Part shown: positions 50,065 through 59,486 of the stretch, in pieces
How positions within the stretch are numbered: position 1 is the stretch's first letter
Layout of the letters: each line of letters opens with the position of its first letter
NCBI RefSeq assembly: GCF_900111745.1
Contig: NZ_FOIJ01000003.1
Location: 620,001 to 684,000, forward strand
Length of the DNA: 64,000 nt
Direction of reading: 5' to 3'
Source of the DNA: Stigmatella erecta
GTDB taxonomy: Bacteria; Myxococcota; Myxococcia; Myxococcales; Myxococcaceae
The notes under the pieces: model-generated
What the model saw: the letters and a program-made list of their open reading frames with translations, nothing else
What the model was told of the DNA's origin: nothing
Database searches by the model: none
Made by a program: the position numbers and the translations under genes

Positions 50065-50372
50065 CCGACGAGAAGCGGGGCGAGACGTTCGTGATGCGGG
50101 GCGAGACGCAGCCCACGGGCAGTGAGGCACCGATTGCCTTCACGACCTTCATCATCGGGCTGGCCTCCTCCGCTCTCATCCATCTGGGAGACACGCCCAA
50201 TCCGGAGACGGGCCTCACCGAGCGCAACGTGGGGCTGGCCCGTCAGAGCTTGGATCTGCTGGCGATGCTGCACGTGAAGACGCGCGGCAACCTCACCGAG
50301 GAGGAGGACAAGCTGTTCAACACCCTCCTCACGGACCTGCGCCTGCGGTTCGTGGAGGCAAGCAAGCGGTGA
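50061..50372 (+). CDS. DUF1844 protein
   Basis: A 103-residue protein of the DUF1844 family: FTTFIIGLASSALIHLGDTP, then NVGLARQSLDLLAMLHVKTRGNLTEEEDKLFNTLLTDLRLRFVE, matching the family pattern (F--F---L--qA---LG, L-lAk--IDlL-mL--KT-GNLt--E---L---L-dLr--yv). Function of the family is unknown. It overlaps both neighbours by four bases (ATGA and GTGA), so all three genes are surely translated together. Confidence 0.88.
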   Translation: MTDEKRGETFVMRGETQPTGSEAPIAFTTFIIGLASSALIHLGDTPNPETGLTERNVGLARQSLDLLAMLHVKTRGNLTEEEDKLFNTLLTDLRLRFVEASKR

Positions 50373-51010
50373 ACCCCACGCCCCCCGCCCCGCGCAAGAG
50401 CCTGCCCCGCGGCGTCCACGTCGCGGCGGTGCTGTGCCTCATCCTCTCCGGATTGACGGGGATGTTCGCGGCGGTGGAGGCCACCAACCTCACCCACCTG
50501 TCCGACCTCCGGGAAGAGGCCCCGCCGCGCATGAGCGCCCTCGGCGATCCGGTGGTCATCGAGAAGGTGGTGCAGGCGCAGATCTCCGCCCTGGAGCCCA
50601 TGCGCGAGCCCCGCTCCCTGATCCTGGGGGCCCTGGCGGTGGCGTGTGCGTTCACCTTCGTGGCCGCGGGGCGAATCCTCCGGCCCGCGGGACTGCCCCT
50701 GGAGGGCATGCGCCGGTTGCTGGGAGGCGCCGCCATCGCCGCCGCCGTGCTGCGCACCATCGACGGCGCGCAGTGGATGGTGGTCGTCAAGCGCGTGGGC
50801 ATCGTCATGGCCGAGGCCCTGGGCACGCTGCCCGAGTTCCAGCACCCCTCCACCGCCGAGCAGGTGAAGAGCACGGTGCCCGTGCTGATGTCCGCCGGCA
50901 CCCTGGCCCAGACCATCTTCGTCGCCGGGGCCTTCGTGCTGATCGGCCAGTACTTCCGCAGCGACCGGGTCCGCGAGGCGGTGACGGCCCAGGACGGCCT
51001 CCGGGAGTAG
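50369..51010 (+). CDS. Polytopic membrane protein, third gene of the DUF1844 operon
   Basis: A 213-residue protein with four predicted membrane helices (about 17-36, 84-102, 113-130, 171-192). The loop between the first two is rich in charged residues (LTHLSDLREEAPPRMSALGD). GTG 50369 overlaps the DUF1844 stop as GTGA. No recognised family. The tight coupling suggests it works with the DUF1844 protein at the inner membrane. It converges on the acyltransferase gene. Confidence 0.75.
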   Translation: MNPTPPAPRKSLPRGVHVAAVLCLILSGLTGMFAAVEATNLTHLSDLREEAPPRMSALGDPVVIEKVVQAQISALEPMREPRSLILGALAVACAFTFVAAGRILRPAGLPLEGMRRLLGGAAIAAAVLRTIDGAQWMVVVKRVGIVMAEALGTLPEFQHPSTAEQVKSTVPVLMSAGTLAQTIFVAGAFVLIGQYFRSDRVREAVTAQDGLRE

Positions 51011-51023
51011 CCCCCCGGGGCGC

Positions 51024-51644
51024 TCAGCGCTTCTCGCGCCGGTCCCCCACCACCCGGGCTGGTACCCCGGCCACGATGGCCCACGCGGGCACATCCCGCG
51101 TCACCACGGCCCCCATGCCCACCACCGCGTGGTCCCCCACCGTCACCCCGTCGGTGATGCCCGCGTTCGCGCCGATCCACACGTCCGCGCCCACGCGAAT
51201 GCCCCGGGACGTCACCGGCTGCTCCCGGAGGGGCCGGTCCGGCGCCAGGCCATGGTTGAAGGCATAGAGGGCCGCCCCGGTGGCGATGCGCGTGCCATCC
51301 CCGATGTGAATGCCCCCTGCCCCCCCGTCGAGGCTGGCGCGGGCGTTGATGCTCACGCCCCGCCCCAGCACCGCGGGGCCATGGAGGAAGGTGTCGGCCG
51401 CGATGCTCGAACCGGGGCCAATGACGAGCGTGCGCCCGGGCTCGGCGAACAGCCGGGCCTCGGGGGCCACGAAGCAACCCTCGGCGATCTGGATCGTCTC
51501 CAGGGCCATGAAGCGGGCTTGGACTTCCTGCTGCCAGGCCTCCGCCCACGCCCGGTGCCGGGGCTTCAGCGAGAAGTAGAGCCAGGGCATCCACGAGAGC
51601 CGGAGCTTGTGCTGCTCGCGCCGGAGGGCCTTCAGGTCATCCAC
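51024..51644 (-). CDS. Left-handed beta-helix acyltransferase (hexapeptide repeat)
   Basis: A 206-residue hexapeptide transferase resembling maltose/galactoside O-acetyltransferases. Coils with I/V-G-x4 spacing are visible (LVIGPGSSIAADTFLHGPAVLGRGVSIN), then IHIGDGTRIATGAALYAFNHG with the catalytic His, and IRVGADVWIGANAGITDGVTVGDHAVVGMGAVVTRDVP. The acceptor could be a sugar or glycan; it is unknown. GTG 51644 start lies six bases after the FHA gene stop, so the two are an operon. Confidence 0.85.
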   Translation of the reverse strand: MDDLKALRREQHKLRLSWMPWLYFSLKPRHRAWAEAWQQEVQARFMALETIQIAEGCFVAPEARLFAEPGRTLVIGPGSSIAADTFLHGPAVLGRGVSINARASLDGGAGGIHIGDGTRIATGAALYAFNHGLAPDRPLREQPVTSRGIRVGADVWIGANAGITDGVTVGDHAVVGMGAVVTRDVPAWAIVAGVPARVVGDRREKR

Positions 51645-51650
51645 GGCGCC

Positions 51651-52253
51651 TCAGCGGTTGAGCTTCCCGCCGGGCGGGGCGCCCGGAAAGGACCGGACCA
51701 TGCGGGTGAACACCCAGTCCACGAAGGACTCGGGGAGCAGGAACAGCACGCGGACATCCCCGAAGCCCAGGCTAGAGCCACTCGTCAGCGGGGCGGGCAA
51801 CCGGGGGCTGACACGGGCCCCATCCACGAAGGAGCCGTTCTGGCTCTCCGCATCGTTCAGGTACCACACGCCCGTGCGCTCCTCCTGCTGGAAGGAGGCG
51901 TGGAAGCGGCTCACCGTGGAGTCATCCAACATGATGTCGTTGTTGGCCGCGCGTCCCAGGGTGATGCCGAACGCCAGGCCCGAGGGCCGGGCATGTTCGA
52001 CCTTGCGCACCTCGAAGATGAGCGGATCCGACGACGTGGGGCGCTGCGAGCAGACGCCCGAGTGCGTCACCCACTGCAGCTCGTGCGACTGGGCCGGAGG
52101 CGTCTCCCACACCAGCAAGGGCGAGCGCACCTGCGTGAGAAAACCGGCCCGGTCATTCAAAACGCTTCGAGCCGCGGCGGAAAAATTGAGTGGCAAAGGC
52201 GCCGTCCCCTTGGCCCCCGAAAGAGACGGGAGCCTTTGATCACACGGGTCCAA
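51651..52253 (-). CDS. FHA-domain protein
   Basis: Up to 200 residues. The FHA phosphothreonine-binding domain lies in the middle: FGITLGRAANNDIMLDDSTVSRFHASF, then WYLNDAESQNGSFVDGARV, with the conserved GR, SRFHA and N-G-x2-V-G-like residues. It should read Ser/Thr kinase output, abundant in myxobacteria. The start is uncertain: the frame opens at TTG 52253, but GTG 52130 (MRSPLLVWETPP) would give about 159 residues and a more compact protein. Co-transcribed with the acyltransferase. Confidence 0.85.
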   Translation of the reverse strand: MDPCDQRLPSLSGAKGTAPLPLNFSAAARSVLNDRAGFLTQVRSPLLVWETPPAQSHELQWVTHSGVCSQRPTSSDPLIFEVRKVEHARPSGLAFGITLGRAANNDIMLDDSTVSRFHASFQQEERTGVWYLNDAESQNGSFVDGARVSPRLPAPLTSGSSLGFGDVRVLFLLPESFVDWVFTRMVRSFPGAPPGGKLNR

Positions 52254-52297
52254 CTATAGAGAAAACATTGGACCCAGGGCCAGTCACCGGCGCCGGC

Positions 52298-53149
52298 TCA
52301 CGCATTCAGCGCGGCGGCGTGGTGGCGCAGGTGATCCTCCATGAAGGTAGAGACGAAAAAGTAACTGTGGTCGTAGCCCTCCTGCATGCGCAGGGTGAGG
52401 GGTTGTCCCACGGCGGCACAGGCCTCGCGGAGCTGCTCGGGGAGGAGCTGCTCGGCGAGGAACTTGTCCCGCGTGCCCTGGTCCACGAGCAGCGTGGGCA
52501 AGGGCTGGCGCACCCCGCGCACCAGCTCGCTGGCATCCCACGCCTTCCACGCCTCGGTGTCCGGCCCGAGGTAGCCCCCAAAGGCCTTCTGTCCCCAGGG
52601 GCAGCGCATGGGCGCGGCGATGGGGGCGAACGCGGAGACGGAGCGGTACCGGCCCGGCTGGCGCAGCGCGCAGACGAGCGCCCCATGGCCGCCCATGGAG
52701 TGGCCGAAGATGCCCTCGCGGTCCGGGCGGGCAGGCAGGTGCCCGGCCACCAGCGCGGGCAGCTCCTGCGTGACGTACGTGTACATGCGGTAGCGCGAGG
52801 ACCAGGGGGCCTGGGTGGCATCCACGTAGAAGCCCGCCCCGGTGCCAAAGTCCCACGCGTCGTCCTCACCGGGGAGGCCCGCGCCGCGCGGGCTGGTGTC
52901 GGGGGCCACGAGCATCACCCCCAGCTCCGCGGCGAGCCGCGGGGCGCCCCCCTTGGCCAGGAAGGTCTCCTCCGTGCAGGTGAGCCCCGCCAGGTAGTAG
53001 AGCACCGGCACCTTGCGGGAGGCGGCCTGGGGCGGCGTGAAGACGCCGAAGCGCATCTCCCCGCCACAGGCCTGCGAGGCATGCCGGTAGAAGGCCACGC
53101 TGCCACCAAAGCAGCGGTGTTCCGAGGCGAGCGTCAGGGGCGAGCTCAT
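52298..53149 (-). CDS. fghA: S-formylglutathione hydrolase
   Basis: A 283-residue esterase-D-type hydrolase that releases formate and glutathione from S-formylglutathione. The nucleophile elbow is FGHSMGGHGALVCAL, with YYLAGLTCTEETF, APDTSPRGAGLPGEDDAWDFGTGAGFYVDAT and the C-terminal GYDHSYFFVSTFMEDHLRHH (catalytic His) all characteristic. ATG 53149 lies two bases after the adhC stop; longer upstream frame is inside adhC. Acts after AdhC in formaldehyde detoxification. Confidence 0.96.
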   Translation of the reverse strand: MSSPLTLASEHRCFGGSVAFYRHASQACGGEMRFGVFTPPQAASRKVPVLYYLAGLTCTEETFLAKGGAPRLAAELGVMLVAPDTSPRGAGLPGEDDAWDFGTGAGFYVDATQAPWSSRYRMYTYVTQELPALVAGHLPARPDREGIFGHSMGGHGALVCALRQPGRYRSVSAFAPIAAPMRCPWGQKAFGGYLGPDTEAWKAWDASELVRGVRQPLPTLLVDQGTRDKFLAEQLLPEQLREACAAVGQPLTLRMQEGYDHSYFFVSTFMEDHLRHHAAALNA

Positions 53150-53151
53150 GC

Positions 53152-54261
53152 TCAGTACCTCACCACGCTGCGGATGGACTCCCCGCGGTGCATCATGTCG
53201 AAGGCCTGGGAGATGTTCTCCAGCGGCACCGTGTAGGTGATGAGCGGATCGATCTGGATCTTCCCCTCCATGTACCAGTCCACGATGCGGGGCACGTCCG
53301 TGCGGCCGCGCGCGCCGCCGAAGGCCGAGCCCTTCCACACGCGCCCGGTGACGAGCTGGAACGGCCGGGTGCTGATCTCCTGCCCCGCGGCCGCCACGCC
53401 GATGATGATGCTCTCGCCCCAGCCCTTGTGGCAGCACTCCAGGGCCTGGCGCATCGTCTGCACGTTGCCGATGCACTCGAAGCTGTAGTCCGCCCCCCCC
53501 TTGGTGAGGTCCACCAGGTACTTCACGAGATCGCTCCCCACCTCCTTGGGGTTCACGAAGTGCGTCATGCCGAGCTTCGTGGCGAGCTCGCGCCGCGCGG
53601 GGTTGATGTCCACCCCGATGATCATGTTCGCGCCCACCATGCGCGCGCCCTGAATCACGTTGAGCCCGATGCCGCCCAGGCCGAAGACGACCACGTTGCT
53701 GCCGGGCTTCACCTGGGCGGTGTAAACGACGGCGCCGATGCCGGTCGTCACCCCGCAGCCGATGTAGCAGACCTTCTCGAAGGGCGCGTCCTCGCGGATC
53801 TTCGCCACGGCGATCTCCGGCAGCACCGTGTACTGGGCGAAGGTGGAGGTGCCCATGTAGTGGTGGAGGGGCGTCTTGCCGAGCTTGAAGCGGCTGGTGC
53901 CGTCCGGCATCAGCCCCTGGCCCTGCGTCTGGCGGATGGCCTGACAGAGGTTCGTCCGGCGCGACAGGCAGTACTCACACTGCCGGCACTCCGGGGTGTA
54001 GAGGGGAATGACGTGGTCCCCCCGCTTCACCGACGTCACCCCGGGCCCCACGTCCACCACCACCCCGGCCCCCTCGTGGCCCAGGATGGCCGGGAAGAGC
54101 CCCTCGGGATCCTTGCCCGACAGGGTGTAGTCATCGGTGTGGCAGACCCCGGTGGCCTTCAGCTCCACGAGCACTTCGCCCGCCTTGGGCCCCTCGAGCT
54201 GCACCGTCTCGATGCTCAGGGGCTTGCCCGCCTCGAACGCGACCGCCGCGCGAACGTCCAT
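53152..54261 (-). CDS. adhC: S-(hydroxymethyl)glutathione dehydrogenase / class III alcohol dehydrogenase
   Basis: A 369-residue zinc dehydrogenase oxidising S-hydroxymethylglutathione to S-formylglutathione with NAD. Catalytic zinc ligands: Cys in [20 protein letters not shown], and Cys in [14 protein letters not shown]; structural zinc cysteines in [17 protein letters not shown]; Rossmann motif [23 protein letters not shown] five bases before ATG 54261. It is 53 bases after the sirtuin gene and directly followed by fghA. Confidence 0.97.
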   Translation of the reverse strand: MDVRAAVAFEAGKPLSIETVQLEGPKAGEVLVELKATGVCHTDDYTLSGKDPEGLFPAILGHEGAGVVVDVGPGVTSVKRGDHVIPLYTPECRQCEYCLSRRTNLCQAIRQTQGQGLMPDGTSRFKLGKTPLHHYMGTSTFAQYTVLPEIAVAKIREDAPFEKVCYIGCGVTTGIGAVVYTAQVKPGSNVVVFGLGGIGLNVIQGARMVGANMIIGVDINPARRELATKLGMTHFVNPKEVGSDLVKYLVDLTKGGADYSFECIGNVQTMRQALECCHKGWGESIIIGVAAAGQEISTRPFQLVTGRVWKGSAFGGARGRTDVPRIVDWYMEGKIQIDPLITYTVPLENISQAFDMMHRGESIRSVVRY

Positions 54262-54314
54262 GGTCTCTCCCGCTGCCGTTGGCCCTCCGGAAGTGAAGGG
54301 CAATGGAGCAGCAA

Positions 54315-55160
54315 CTATCGAAGTTGCCGCCCCGGATCCAATTCCTCTGCGATGGCGCGCAGGCCCGCCAGGGCCGTCACCGGCAGGCCGATGCCCTGGG
54401 GGGGGACCTGGGGCTCGCGCACGTTGAGGCGGATCAGCGTCCCCCGCCCCGCCGAGGCCACCTGCTCGCAGAAGCGCCGCACCGAGGGAATGGCCGTGCC
54501 CGCCCCGCACTCGATGACCGCCAGCGTTCCGGGCTTCACCGTCTCCAGCCACGCCACGAGCCGCTGCTCCTGTTCCTCGGTGCGCGAGGAATCCCAGCCT
54601 CCATCCCCGAACATGAGGATGTTGGGCCGCAAGAGCGCGCCGCAGGAAGGGCACGTGGGCAGGGGCGCCTCGGCCCGGAACGTCTCGGGATCCACCTGCA
54701 CCGCGTACGGGTCCGCGGGGAAGAGTCCCCCGCATCCGCCCAGGCACTGCATGGCGTGGATGGAGCCGTGGATCTCCAGGATCCGGTCCTCGGCAAAGCC
54801 CGCCTTCTGGAACTGCCCATCCACGTTGGAGGTGAAGACGAAGGCGCCCCGCGGCATGCGCTCCGCCCAGGCGCGCAGCAGCGCGAACCCGGGGTGCGGC
54901 TGTGTCGCGCGATACAGCCCGAGCCGGTGGCCATAGAACCCCCAGGCGAAGGAGGGGTTCTTCTGGAACCACCGGGGATGGGCCATGGCGGCGAAGTCGA
55001 GGCCGAGCTTCGCGTAGGCGGGATAGGCCCGCCAGAAGCCTTCACTTCCACGGAAGTCTGGCAGGCCCGAGTCCACCCCCATCCCCGCCCCGGCTCCGAT
55101 GAGGAGCGCTTCGGCGGAGCGGAGGACATCGGCGGCACGGTGGAGGTCGTCGGGGCTCAT
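54315..55160 (-). CDS. Sir2-family NAD-dependent protein deacylase
   Basis: A 281-residue sirtuin. NAD-binding [17 protein letters not shown], the [13 protein letters not shown] loop (TQNVDGL in most sirtuins), catalytic His in EIHGSIH, zinc cysteines CLGGC and CPSCG, and [12 protein letters not shown]. The TQN to TSN change and an unusually long [14 protein letters not shown] insertion mark it as a distinct bacterial subgroup. ATG 55160 ([13 protein letters not shown]) is used; the longer frame to 55205 adds an unlikely leader. It may form an operon with adhC and fghA, which would link deacylation to formaldehyde stress; this is inference. Confidence 0.88.
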   Translation of the reverse strand: MSPDDLHRAADVLRSAEALLIGAGAGMGVDSGLPDFRGSEGFWRAYPAYAKLGLDFAAMAHPRWFQKNPSFAWGFYGHRLGLYRATQPHPGFALLRAWAERMPRGAFVFTSNVDGQFQKAGFAEDRILEIHGSIHAMQCLGGCGGLFPADPYAVQVDPETFRAEAPLPTCPSCGALLRPNILMFGDGGWDSSRTEEQEQRLVAWLETVKPGTLAVIECGAGTAIPSVRRFCEQVASAGRGTLIRLNVREPQVPPQGIGLPVTALAGLRAIAEELDPGRQLR

Positions 55161-55254
55161 GAGACGGGACCGAGCGTAACAAATTGACTTGCAGTCCCGG
55201 GCCACCCGGAGCAGTCATCACGCGCTTTTCGACACCTGTGAGAAGGAGAAGCAC

Positions 55255-56034
55255 ATGACGCGAGTACTGGGAGTGCTGGTGGGCCTGATGGCCCTGACGG
55301 CGGCGGCCAAGCCCGTGCAGAAGCCGGTGAAGTACGAGCTGGACGGGACGAAGTTCGAGGGCGTGCTGGTCTACGACGACTCGGTGAAGAAGCCGCGGCC
55401 GGGGCTCGTCATGGTCCCCAACTGGCTGGGCATCAACGAGCCCACCCTGAAGATGGCGGCCAACGTGGCCGGCAAGCAGTACATCGTCTTCGTCACCGAC
55501 ATGTACGGCGAGGCCGTGCGCCCCAAGAATCAGCAGGAGGCGGGCCAGGCGGCCGGCGCGGTGAAGGGCGACCGCAAGCTCATGCGCGCGCGCGTGAACA
55601 AGGGACTGGAGCTGCTGCGCGCCGAGGGCAAGGCGGCGAAGCTCGACGACAAGAAGGTGGGCGCCATCGGGTTCTGCTTCGGCGGCACCAGCGTGCTGGA
55701 GCTGGCGCGCAGCGGCGCCAGCGTGGCCGGCGTGGTGTCCTTCCACGGCGGCCTGGATGCGCCAGTGCCCGCGGCCGAGAACGCCCTCACCGCCAAGGTG
55801 CTGGCGCTGCACGGCGCGGATGATCCGTTCGTCCCCGCCACCGAGGTGAAAGGCTTCGAGGACGAGATGCGCAAGGCCAAGGCGGACTGGGAGCTGGTGT
55901 CCTACGGCGGCGCGGTGCACAGCTTCACCGAGCCGGAGGCCAACGCGCCGGGCCAGGCCCAGTACAACGCCAAGGTGGCCAAGCGGGCCTTCCAGGCGAT
56001 GAACAACTTCTTCGCCGAGGCGTTCGGGGGCTAA
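55255..56034 (+). CDS. Secreted dienelactone hydrolase family protein
   Basis: A 259-residue alpha/beta hydrolase with an N-terminal signal peptide (MTRVLGVLVGLMALTAAAKP). The nucleophile elbow is GFCFGG with Cys, the acid lies in LHGADDPFVP and the base in GGAVHSFTEPEA, the Cys-Asp-His triad typical of dienelactone hydrolases. The leader means it acts in the periplasm or outside, unlike classical chlorocatechol enzymes, so the substrate is probably different. AAGGAG six bases before ATG 55255. Divergent from the sirtuin gene by 94 bases. Confidence 0.9.
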   Translation: MTRVLGVLVGLMALTAAAKPVQKPVKYELDGTKFEGVLVYDDSVKKPRPGLVMVPNWLGINEPTLKMAANVAGKQYIVFVTDMYGEAVRPKNQQEAGQAAGAVKGDRKLMRARVNKGLELLRAEGKAAKLDDKKVGAIGFCFGGTSVLELARSGASVAGVVSFHGGLDAPVPAAENALTAKVLALHGADDPFVPATEVKGFEDEMRKAKADWELVSYGGAVHSFTEPEANAPGQAQYNAKVAKRAFQAMNNFFAEAFGG

Positions 56035-56056
56035 GCGCCCTCCGGGCCACGGGCCC

Positions 56057-56692
56057 TCAGGCCGCGTCGGACGCGAGCAGCTTCGCCTGAGGGCTCGGCA
56101 GCAGGACCTCCAGCCGCTCCTCCGCGTCCGGCGCATCCAGCGCCAGCACCGCGCTGGAGGACACCCAGGGCAGCCCCACCAGCTCCTCCCGCTTGAGCCC
56201 AAACACGTACGCCAGGTGTCCCAGGGGCCAGCGCGAGCGCATGTAGGCGAAGGCCGCCTCGTCCATCTCCTCCATGGGCGTGGACAGCTCCACGTCGTCG
56301 TACACCACCCGGTCGCCCCCCACGCGGCGGCCATTGCCGTAGGCGATGACCTCCTCCTGGGTGGTGGGCTCGTAGACGTAGGCGTGCACGGTGGCATTGG
56401 CCACGCGCGACAGGAGCTGGGCCAGCTTTCCGTGCGTGGCGTACCAGGAGGCGCCCGGCGCGCGAGGCCCCGTGAAGGCCAGCCGCACCACCTTGCGCCG
56501 CCGGATCACCGAGACGTGCAGGGAGGGCAAGCCACCGGAGAAGCCTTCGCTTGCCAGCGCCTCGCGCACCAGCCGGACGAGCTCCAGCCGCCTGAACGAT
56601 TCGATCCGGATGAGGTAACCGCCATGTGCTTCCAGTGTGTGCCCCCCAGCGAAAGGCGCGCGGCCTATAACCTCTGAACCGCCCCGGAGCAA
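56057..56692 (-). CDS. Conserved hypothetical protein
   Basis: About 211 residues from TTG 56692, the only start that keeps the N-terminal part ([23 protein letters not shown]). The rest alternates strands and helices ([45 protein letters not shown]) with no membrane segment or known catalytic motif. [23 protein letters not shown] looks conserved. It is divergent from clpB by about 105 bases and converges on the hydrolase gene. I do not recognise the family. Confidence 0.65.
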   Translation of the reverse strand: MLRGGSEVIGRAPFAGGHTLEAHGGYLIRIESFRRLELVRLVREALASEGFSGGLPSLHVSVIRRRKVVRLAFTGPRAPGASWYATHGKLAQLLSRVANATVHAYVYEPTTQEEVIAYGNGRRVGGDRVVYDDVELSTPMEEMDEAAFAYMRSRWPLGHLAYVFGLKREELVGLPWVSSSAVLALDAPDAEERLEVLLPSPQAKLLASDAA

Positions 56693-56797
56693 TCCCTCGA
56701 ACGGGAATCTCCCGGGTTTCCTATCAGCTCAAAATATTCCAGCCTCTCCATCCAGATTCGAACTTGCCAAGGGGTCTTCGACCCTTACGGTAAGGGC

Positions 56798-59428
56798 ATG
56801 CGACTCGACAAATACACGGTGAAGGCGCAGGAGGCGATCCAGGCGGGTCAGACCCTGGCCCGTCGTGCGGACAACCCCAGCTACGAGCCCGAGCACCTGG
56901 CGGCCGCGCTTCTGGAACAGAAGGACGGCATCGTGGAGCCCGTGCTGCGGAAGATCGGCGCGGACTCGAAGCTGTTCGCGGCGCGGTTGGGTGAGGCGCT
57001 CGAGAAGATTCCCCGCATGCAGGGCGGCGAGAGCGCGCTGCTCAGCCAGCGTCTGCTGAAGACGTTCGACAAGGCCGAGGACGAGGCCAAGGGGCTCAAG
57101 GACGAGTTCATCTCGTCCGAGCACCTGCTGCTGGCGCTGACGCACGACAAGGGCACGGTGGGCGAGGTGCTCAAGTCCTCCGGCGTCACGCGGGAGCGCG
57201 TGATGTCCGGCCTGAAGGACGTGCGCGGCTCGGCCCGGGTGACCAGCCAGGACGCGGAGTCCACCTACCAGGCGCTGGAGAAGTACGGGCGGGACCTGAC
57301 GGCCTCCGCGCGGGCGGGCAAGCTCGATCCGGTCATCGGCCGGGACGAGGAGATCCGCCGCTGCATCCAGGTGCTCAGCCGCCGCACGAAGAACAACCCG
57401 GTGCTCATCGGTGAGCCGGGCGTGGGCAAGACGGCCATCGCCGAGGGCATGGCGCGGCGCATCGTCGATGGGGACGTGCCCGAGAGCCTGAAGAACAAGC
57501 GGCTCATCACCCTGGACCTGGGCTCCATGGTGGCCGGCGCGAAGTACCGCGGCGAGTTCGAGGAGCGCCTCAAGGCGGTCCTCAAGGAAGTGTCCGACGC
57601 GGCCGGTGAAATCATCCTGTTCATCGACGAGATGCACACCCTGGTGGGCGCCGGCAAGGCCGAGGGCGCGATGGACGCGGGTAACATGCTCAAGCCGGCG
57701 CTGGCGCGCGGCGAGCTGCACTGCATCGGCGCCACCACGCTGGATGAGTACCGCAAGCACATCGAGAAGGACGCGGCCCTGGAGCGGCGCTTCCAGCCGG
57801 TCATGGTGGGCGAGCCCTCCGTACATGACACCATCAGCATCCTGCGCGGCCTGAAGGAGCGCTACGAGGTACACCACGGCGTGCGCATCCAGGACCAGGC
57901 CCTGGTGGCCGCCGCCAACCTCTCGCACCGCTACATCGCCGACCGGTTCCTGCCCGACAAGGCGATCGACCTGGTGGACGAGGCCTCCAGCCGGCTGCGC
58001 ATCGAGATCGACTCGATGCCCACGGAGATCGACGACATCCGCCGGAAGATGACCCAGCTGGAAATCGAGCGGCAGGGCCTGAAGAAGGAGACGGATCCGC
58101 ACTCCCAGGAGCGGCTGGGCCAGATCGAGAAGGAGCTGGCCAACCTCAGCGAGCGCTTCACCTCGCTCAAGGCGCACTGGGACGCGGAGAAGGCGGCCAT
58201 CACGGGCATCCGCGCGCTGAAGGAGAAGCTGGAGAAGGCCAAGAACGACCAGGCGGCAGCCGAGCGTCAGGGCGACCTGAACCGCGCCGCGGAGCTGAAG
58301 TTCGGCGTGCTGCCCTCGCTGGAGAAGGAGGTGGCGGCGCAGAACGCGAAGCTGGCCGAGCTCCAGAAGAGCCAGAAGTTCCTCAAGGAGGAGGTGGACG
58401 CGGAGGACATCGCCGAGGTGGTGGCCAAGTGGACGCACATCCCGGTGTCCAAGCTCCTGGAGGGCGAGGTCCAGAAGCTGGTGAAGATGGAGGACCGGCT
58501 GGCGGACCGGGTGATTGGGCAGCGCAGCGCCATCGAGGCGGTGTCCAACGCGGTGCGCCGCGCGCGCAGCGGGTTGCAGGATCCGAACCGGCCCATCGGC
58601 TCGTTCATCTTCCTGGGCCCCACGGGCGTGGGAAAGACCGAGACGGCCAAGGCGCTGGCGGAGTTCCTCTTCGATGACGACACCTCGATGATCCGCATCG
58701 ACATGTCCGAGTACATGGAGAAGCACTCCGTGGCCCGGCTCGTCGGCGCGCCTCCGGGCTACGTGGGCTACGACGAGGGCGGCCAGCTCACCGAGGCCGT
58801 GCGGCGGCGGCCCTACTCCGTCATCCTGTTCGACGAAATCGAGAAGGCGCACCACGATGTCTTCAACATCCTGCTGCAGATCCTCGACGAGGGCCGGCTG
58901 ACGGACAGCCAGGGGCGCACGGTGGACTTCAAGAACACGGTGCTCATCCTCACCTCCAACATCGGCTCACAGGCGCTCCAGGAGGGCATGGCGGGCAAGG
59001 AGACGCTGGACGAGCGGACGCGGGGCGAGGTGATGGAGGCGCTGCGAGGGCATTTCCGGCCCGAGTTCCTCAACCGCGTGGACGAGATCGTCCTCTTCGA
59101 GCCGCTCAAGCGCTCGGAGATCCACCGCATCGTCGACCTGCAGCTGGCGCGGCTTCAGAAGCTGATGGCGGACAAGCGGCTGACGCTGGAGCTGACGGAC
59201 GCGGCGCGCAACCTCCTGGGCGAGCGGGGGTATGACCCGACGTACGGGGCGCGGCCCCTGAAGCGCGTCATCCAGAAGCACCTGATGGACCCGCTGGCGC
59301 TCAAGGTGCTGGGGGGCGAGTTCCTGCCGGGAGACCACATCCAGGCGGATGTGGCCGGCGATGGGCTCACCTTCGGCAAGGTGCTCGTGGACACCACCCG
59401 CGAGGGCAAGTCCGCCCGGACCGCCTGA
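56798..59428 (+). CDS. clpB: ATP-dependent disaggregase ClpB
   Basis: An 876-residue Hsp100 chaperone that, with DnaK, dissolves protein aggregates. Clp_N domain at 1-145 ([23 protein letters not shown]), first AAA+ Walker [16 protein letters not shown] with Walker [15 protein letters not shown], the middle coiled-coil domain (about 400-520, propeller [20 protein letters not shown]) that defines ClpB over ClpA/C, second AAA+ Walker [20 protein letters not shown], and the C-terminal small domain [16 protein letters not shown]. No clear heat-shock promoter or CIRCE element was seen in the 105-base upstream gap. Confidence 0.97.
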   Translation: MRLDKYTVKAQEAIQAGQTLARRADNPSYEPEHLAAALLEQKDGIVEPVLRKIGADSKLFAARLGEALEKIPRMQGGESALLSQRLLKTFDKAEDEAKGLKDEFISSEHLLLALTHDKGTVGEVLKSSGVTRERVMSGLKDVRGSARVTSQDAESTYQALEKYGRDLTASARAGKLDPVIGRDEEIRRCIQVLSRRTKNNPVLIGEPGVGKTAIAEGMARRIVDGDVPESLKNKRLITLDLGSMVAGAKYRGEFEERLKAVLKEVSDAAGEIILFIDEMHTLVGAGKAEGAMDAGNMLKPALARGELHCIGATTLDEYRKHIEKDAALERRFQPVMVGEPSVHDTISILRGLKERYEVHHGVRIQDQALVAAANLSHRYIADRFLPDKAIDLVDEASSRLRIEIDSMPTEIDDIRRKMTQLEIERQGLKKETDPHSQERLGQIEKELANLSERFTSLKAHWDAEKAAITGIRALKEKLEKAKNDQAAAERQGDLNRAAELKFGVLPSLEKEVAAQNAKLAELQKSQKFLKEEVDAEDIAEVVAKWTHIPVSKLLEGEVQKLVKMEDRLADRVIGQRSAIEAVSNAVRRARSGLQDPNRPIGSFIFLGPTGVGKTETAKALAEFLFDDDTSMIRIDMSEYMEKHSVARLVGAPPGYVGYDEGGQLTEAVRRRPYSVILFDEIEKAHHDVFNILLQILDEGRLTDSQGRTVDFKNTVLILTSNIGSQALQEGMAGKETLDERTRGEVMEALRGHFRPEFLNRVDEIVLFEPLKRSEIHRIVDLQLARLQKLMADKRLTLELTDAARNLLGERGYDPTYGARPLKRVIQKHLMDPLALKVLGGEFLPGDHIQADVAGDGLTFGKVLVDTTREGKSARTA

Positions 59429-59454
59429 GCGGCGAAGTCCGTGGCAGCAAGAGG

Positions 59455-59486
59455 GGGGATGTGGCCAGCACCCTGGCTACGTCCCC
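59455..59486. terminator. Hairpin between clpB and the sigma factor gene
   Basis: Stem GGGGATGTGGCCAG with partner CTGGCTACGTCCCC (12 of 14 Watson-Crick pairs, two wobbles), loop CACC. One arm includes the stop codon of the sigma gene. No T-tract on the plus strand. Its place between two converging genes suggests termination of both. Confidence 0.6.

Noticed and set aside
56759-56797. Short inverted repeat AAGGGGTC-TTC-GACCCTT before clpB as a CIRCE/HAIR-type element
   Set aside because: Sequence and spacing differ from both CIRCE and HAIR consensus; it may be chance.
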